Shown here: positions 59,801 to 64,000 of the stretch, piece by piece | Numbering within the stretch: the first letter of the stretch is position 1 | How the letters are laid out: each line of letters begins with the position of its first letter | Source: Pagrus major | Lineage: Eukaryota > Chordata > Actinopteri > Spariformes > Sparidae | Assembly (NCBI RefSeq): GCF_040436345.1 | Contig: NC_133219.1 | Location: 20,239,458-20,303,457, forward strand | Direction: 5' to 3' | DNA: 64,000 bases | Made by a program: the position numbers and the translations under genes | The notes under the pieces: model-generated | Databases searched by the model: none | What the model saw: the letters and a program-made list of their open reading frames with translations, nothing else | Told to the model about the DNA's origin: nothing

Positions 59801-62800
59801 TGGGAAAGTTCTCCTCTGGTTTTAATTTTAGATAAAATATAACAAAGATTTTGAAAGTCTTCATCTTCTGTGATGTGATTTATAGTTAAATTACAGTTCT
59901 GCTCTTGTAACATAATATATTTGTGTTATGGACGGAGCAGTGTGTGTTTTCAGCTCTGTAATATTCTCTCTCTAGAACCGAGTGGGTTCCATCAGCCAGC
60001 TGCAGTTCGAGCTGGGGAAGGTGCTGTGTGACGTCAGCTCCTGTGACAACTTCGTCCTGGCCGGGTGAGTTCAAGGACTCCCGACATGCTTCTGACATCT
60101 GATGTGCATTAACATTAGCTGCAACTCCCACTGCTCGTATACTCTGAATTAATCTGCTGTTCTTGTGTACCCTGTCACTCTTGGTTATAAATCTTGTGAT
60201 TTATGACTGGATGTTTCATTAGAAATATATCACATTTAGACAGATTGTGTTACGTAACACTGACAGATACAATGAAATGGTGATTGACAACCAAAACTCA
60301 TTGTAACCAGTCTTCTGCCATTGACTACAGAGCAGGTAGTCGACAGGGGTATACTCGGGATCTAACAACCTTTAACAAAGATTCAAAGGAAAAAAATGTA
60401 CAAAAGTCCTTCTACATTTTTATCCTCCTGAGGCATAAAATATGCAAATCTCTGTTTTTAAGTTTCAGCATTCCTTTTGAAATTATGTGTATATTTAAAC
60501 CTTTAAACATCTTCAACTGATTTCAGATCTGACAGTCTACAGTGTAAATAAATGACAGTGTTAGCAAAAATGTACGCCTTGTGTTAGTTATGATTGATCA
60601 GATTTAGTAAACAATGCGGTTCAGTTTTTGCATATTTTTACACCTGTAGCTTTTTATACCTCCTTGTTGGTGAGTAAATGTGTAAATTGCAGCTGAACTA
60701 AACAAACTTTACCCTGAAACAACTGTGGTGAGGCAGTGATAGATTGTGAGGGCCCACAGGAGCCTGATAGACTGCCCACAAGGAGATGTGCAACGTCTCC
60801 AGGGAGCGGTGTGATTAGATTCCCCTCGGTCCTGCTGTGTCTCACTGGGAGAAGACGGTGTGTTTGTATCTTCACAGATGGGCAGATTCAGGACACACAG
60901 TACCAAAACAGTGTAGACATGAAATAAATCACTGCAAACATGCTATTAAATCTTTCTTTTGATACCCTCTTTGTCAGCAATTTTACAGCCTCAATACTTT
61001 CCCCATTATCGGTACTTCAAGGGTCATTAAGCTAAGTGAAAGTACTTGAATTTGTTGAGCTAAAAGAATCAATGATGATTCAATTGCATCCAAAAAAATC
61101 TTTCTCTAAAACCAATAGAATGAGATTTGTCACTTGAAAGGCAACCGGAGACATTGCCTCATTAACCCAACAACTCTTGGAGTCACACAGTGACATAAAG
61201 GCCAAGTCTGTTGATTCTTCCTCGCATGAAGATCGCAGTAATGTGTGCACAAAGTTTCCCGCACATAAAAGTTTCAACAGAAGTACTTGGATGAGATTCA
61301 GCATCATCATCCTGTTCTTCGCTGGCACTGAGGTGATGTACCAATTAAGCGAAAGTGTGTAATCCTATTGTTTACTTCCTGCCAAAACCCTGCGATGCCA
61401 GTCACACACACACATACGGACGCACACATGTACACCCTCTGTCACACTTGCTGTCACTGTGTCACTCGCGGTGGCTGTGAGGCGGATACTTGCTCAGACA
61501 TGATGGTATCTGTGGAGGTGGTAACGCTGGCAGTTTGTTGTCTCCCAGAGTGAGAGCTCGTCGACTCGGGCGTAGAGCGAACAGAACAGAAGCCTGTTGA
61601 GTGGCAGGGGGTGACTGTATTCTTACTTGAGGAGGGGAGATACAGGCGGGGAAAGAAACACACACAGGTTGAGGGTGAGGTCACATCCCTGGCTGTTTAA
61701 TTTTGAACTTTTACGTTGTGTAGTATTAAAGACGCATATGTCATTAACACAACAAGTTATGAGATGTGTGTGATTGATGCAGACCTCTGTTGACCTCGAC
61801 ACTGCTGTGAGCCAGTGGTTAGATTTGTCTGGTTGCCTTCAGGCATAGAAACAGCCCTCTCTGTGGCACAGTCATGTAGACAGAGGAAAAATTAAAGGCC
61901 AGTGAAGCAGTCACTGTTGCTTTGTTATTATTTTAAAGAGGGAGGGAAAAAATCTTTGTGTGAAGTAAAGGCTGCAACTAACAATTAATTTCATTAATGT
62001 TTAATCTGCTTATTGTTTTCTCTGTTTGTTGAGCAACATTATATAGAAATTGGCATTTTGCTCAATTTGTTGTAAATACAAATCTCAGGTCTGTAACAGT
62101 TTGTCAGACTTAATGTAGGTGCTAACTACAAACAGAACTCATTACGTCATAACAATGTTATGTGTTGAAAACTTGTATGTTGAAGTAAACATGTATGTAA
62201 CTCTGTGATCCTACCCTCTGACTGAAGATACATAGTGCAGAAACAAGTGATGGGGGGCCAGAGTGGCTGAGACAGAGACACCATTCACCCTGTTACAAGA
62301 CACTGTACCATCAAAATGTAGTGTGGCTTTAATTGTTCTGTCCAAAAAATGTCAGAAAATACCAAACATCACAGTTTTCCAGAGGCCAAGATGACCTCTT
62401 AAAATGTCTTATTTTGTCCAACAAACAGTGCAAAACTCAAAGATCTTCACATTATGATCACATATTACAGAGAAAAGCGACAAATCCTCACACTAATGAA
62501 GCTGGAACAAGAAAATGTTGGCTCAAACAATTATCACGTCATCATTAATCATCATTAGTTGTCAGTCGACTACTCAATTAATTAATAGTTTCAGCTCTTA
62601 ACATGCACCCACCTGATTTTTCAGGAAAGTTTGAAAAAACACTGGTACATTTACTGGTTTATGTGCTAGAAACAGCAAATTGTAGATTAATTAGTTTGTG
62701 TTTGTGTTTTGTCAACAGAAATTTTACAACAGATTTAAAAAGGGATGTCCAAGTGATTAATTATGCCCACATTTGCTGGTTGCACCTTCCCTAATATGAG

Positions 62801-64000
62801 AATTTGGGATTCACTTTTAAATTGCATATCTTTAAAGGGGCACCATGTGTTTTTGGAGAAGAAATTCAAACTCAGAATTTTAATATTTACAATATTAATG
62901 ATAGGTAATATAGGTAATGATACAAACTCAGAAATATAATTTTTTTCCATAACTGAATAAACCAGCTGTTCTCAGAGGAAAATAAGGTCCTGAGAACACT
63001 GTTTGAAGCTAGGAAGGTGGCAGGGTCCGCCAAATACAAACAGTATGAAATTGTGTTAAGAGTTTATTTTATTTAGTTTTTTTAGGCATAAAAAAATCAG
63101 TCACTGCAGATCTTTCTCTTCTGATTAAAATCTCTCTGTGAGGGAGTCAATGGGTTCATACATTCAGAGTTTTTTATAACTGCGTAGGAGACTTCTAGCA
63201 AGGGCACCAGTCGGATAAACCAGTAAGGGGTGAAATGTTCAGCATTGTTCCGCCCAAACAACACCCCTGTAATCCTCGAAAGATCATGATGTAACGATTT
63301 CAGGAAACAAACTAACAACAAGTCAGAGTGAGGAAAGTGAGGAGAGTGTGAGAGGGGAAATGATTCAGTGGTGAGAGGGTGACGTCAGGTATTCTCGGAG
63401 AGACAAACTTCTCAGCCTGTGATGGAAAATGGGCAACGATCCTGCTGTTACATTCGTCTGCCTTTTTGTTAGAAACCTAAATATTTGAGTTGTGTATGAT
63501 TAGTGTGCTTGTTTTGTATTTCAGGTACACGTCTGGTGATGTGAGGCTGTGGGATACGCTGCACTGGGACTCAACGTCCTCTTACCTGAAGACTAACAGC
63601 CTGTCAGCTAACTCTGAGCCCAGACCTTATGTTAGCCACGTCCAGGTCAACGTCACAGTGGCTGCTGCTGCTTATGAAGATGGTGAGTGTGTGCATTTCT
63701 GTTTATGCAGCGTGATCCTGTGGTCACATACAGAAATATATTCATTCAAGTACACAGCTTAGCCTCCTTCCTCAGTTGTCAAGTTGTTACATTTTTCACT
63801 CTCTTGGCTGAAGGCTGTGTGGACCTGTGGAGCACAGAGACAGGTGGAGAGCCCATCCACCACTACCAGAGCCCAGGGAGGATCCAAGCCCTGGCTCTGA
63901 GCCCCGACAGCCCCGTCCTGGGCACTGCTGCCGGGCCCGACATTCGACTGAACTGTGCAGACGATCGGGGCTACTGGAGGACACTTTGCCAGGCTCAGCT
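56870..64000 (+). CDS. fbxw8: FBXW8, F-box/WD40 substrate receptor, first six exons (3' part outside window)
   Basis: Exons 56870-57340, 57431-57535, 59424-59588, 59976-60064, 63525-63682 and 63814-beyond 64000 join in frame. The N-terminus MAGEELAAFRERWKQEL resembles human FBXW8 (DEFRRRWQEEL). The F-box spans about residues 163-210: NDIPFFDVELPYELALNIFQ, then LNCTELGRCAQVSRAW and VLWFKMC. The WD40 propeller begins with LAGYTSGDVRLWDT, VAAAAYEDGCVDLW and RIQALALSPDSP, matching human landmarks. FBXW8 pairs with CUL7-SKP1 in an SCF-like ubiquitin ligase involved in growth control. The last five or so repeats lie beyond 64000. Residues 20-150 are poorly conserved and charged. Confidence 0.95.
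57536..59423 (+). other. fbxw8 intron 2
   Basis: It contains the TA-flanked transposon at 58327-58662. TTTCAAAAAAGTTGGGTGAT near 57625 may be an older fragment of the same family. Otherwise nothing is recognisable. Confidence 0.45.
58327..58662. mobile_element. TA-flanked non-autonomous Tc/mariner-like element
   Basis: The left end TACAACCTGTTTCTGA pairs with the reversed right end TACAATCCTGATTCCAAA. TA occurs at both outer edges. Internal words AAAGTTGGGACAGGTACAAC, GGGAAAGTTGTGGAATG, CACCTGTTTGGAACAT and GTGAGGTTCACCACTTTGTG, and the right arm GTTTTTATTTACGTTTTAC, are those of a widespread fish repeat that I recall as ISRm11/TcMar-like. The class is therefore tentative. Confidence 0.65.
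60065..63524 (+). other. fbxw8 intron 4 (3.5 kb)
   Basis: The main recognisable content is the hAT-type MITE at 61969-62598. A CA-rich patch near 61405 and T-rich DNA make up the rest; no further exon was found. Confidence 0.45.
61969..62598 (+). repeat. hAT-type MITE of the 'GGCTGCAACTAAC' family, interrupted
   Basis: The left end AAGGCTGCAACTAACAATTA and the right end ATTAATAGTTTCAGCTCTTA are complementary in outline. Internal order (AAAAATGTCAGAAAATACC, CCAAGATGACCTCTTAAAAT, TTTTGTCCAACAAACAG, GAAGCTGGAACAAGAAAAT) is that of the family. About 290 bp of unrelated sequence (about 62040-62330) splits it. Confidence 0.65.

Noticed and set aside
1-64000. Search for CRISPR arrays, tRNA and rRNA genes, prokaryotic operons or viral genes
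   Set aside because: No cloverleaf, rRNA-like or spacer-repeat arrangement was seen, and the gene structures are eukaryotic throughout.

Overview
This is a 64 kb window of vertebrate genomic DNA, almost certainly from a ray-finned (teleost) fish. The signs are multi-exon genes with GT-AG introns of mixed size, AT-rich intergenic DNA, many microsatellites, a high density of DNA-transposon-derived repeats of the kinds usual in teleosts, and a pair of neighbouring IL-6-family cytokine genes next to CASTOR1. I cannot name the species. Exon boundaries were assigned by reading splice sites and checking that the reading frame joins across every intron. Product names rest on recalled human family members, not on a database search. 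|| Layout. (1) 294-2588 (+): last four coding exons of nipsnap1; the 5' part lies outside the window. (2) 3627-4899: an intact-ended DNA transposon with 77-bp terminal inverted repeats and a perfect 6-bp target-site duplication, containing two tandem transposase N-terminal fragments. (3) 5778-26445 (+): castor1, nine exons, 334 aa, complete. Its introns carry a 1.6 kb hAT element with a 34-36 bp minisatellite, a TTAA-bounded MITE and other repeats. (4) 28798-31203 and 33255-34659 (+): two three-exon secreted four-helix cytokines of the LIF/OSM/CNTF/M17 group, each with its own TATA box. (5) 37020-40616 (-): spring1 (C12orf49), five exons, 200 aa. (6) 41607-53059 (+): rnft2, head-to-head with spring1 across a short promoter region with CRE and ETS motifs; nine coding exons, 449 aa. 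(7) 55935-56219 (-): hrk (harakiri), a 94-aa BH3-only protein, converging on rnft2. (8) 56870-64000 (+): fbxw8, first six exons, running off the right edge. || Biological reading. The left half corresponds to human 22q12 (NIPSNAP1, CASTOR1, OSM, LIF) and the right half to human 12q24 (SPRING1, RNFT2, HRK, FBXW8). Finding them contiguous fits an older linkage that was split in the human lineage. Several products touch nutrient or lipid signalling (CASTOR1 with mTORC1, SPRING with SREBP activation, FBXW8 with a cullin ligase), but nothing in the sequence shows that they are co-regulated. I see no tRNA, rRNA, CRISPR array or viral gene. || The strongest unusual signals are the nested and tandem architecture of the transposon at 3.6-4.9 kb, the hAT element with its internal minisatellite at 21.5-23.2 kb, the divergent tandem cytokine pair, the upstream reading frames in rnft2, and several nested transposon insertions whose target-site duplications can still be read.
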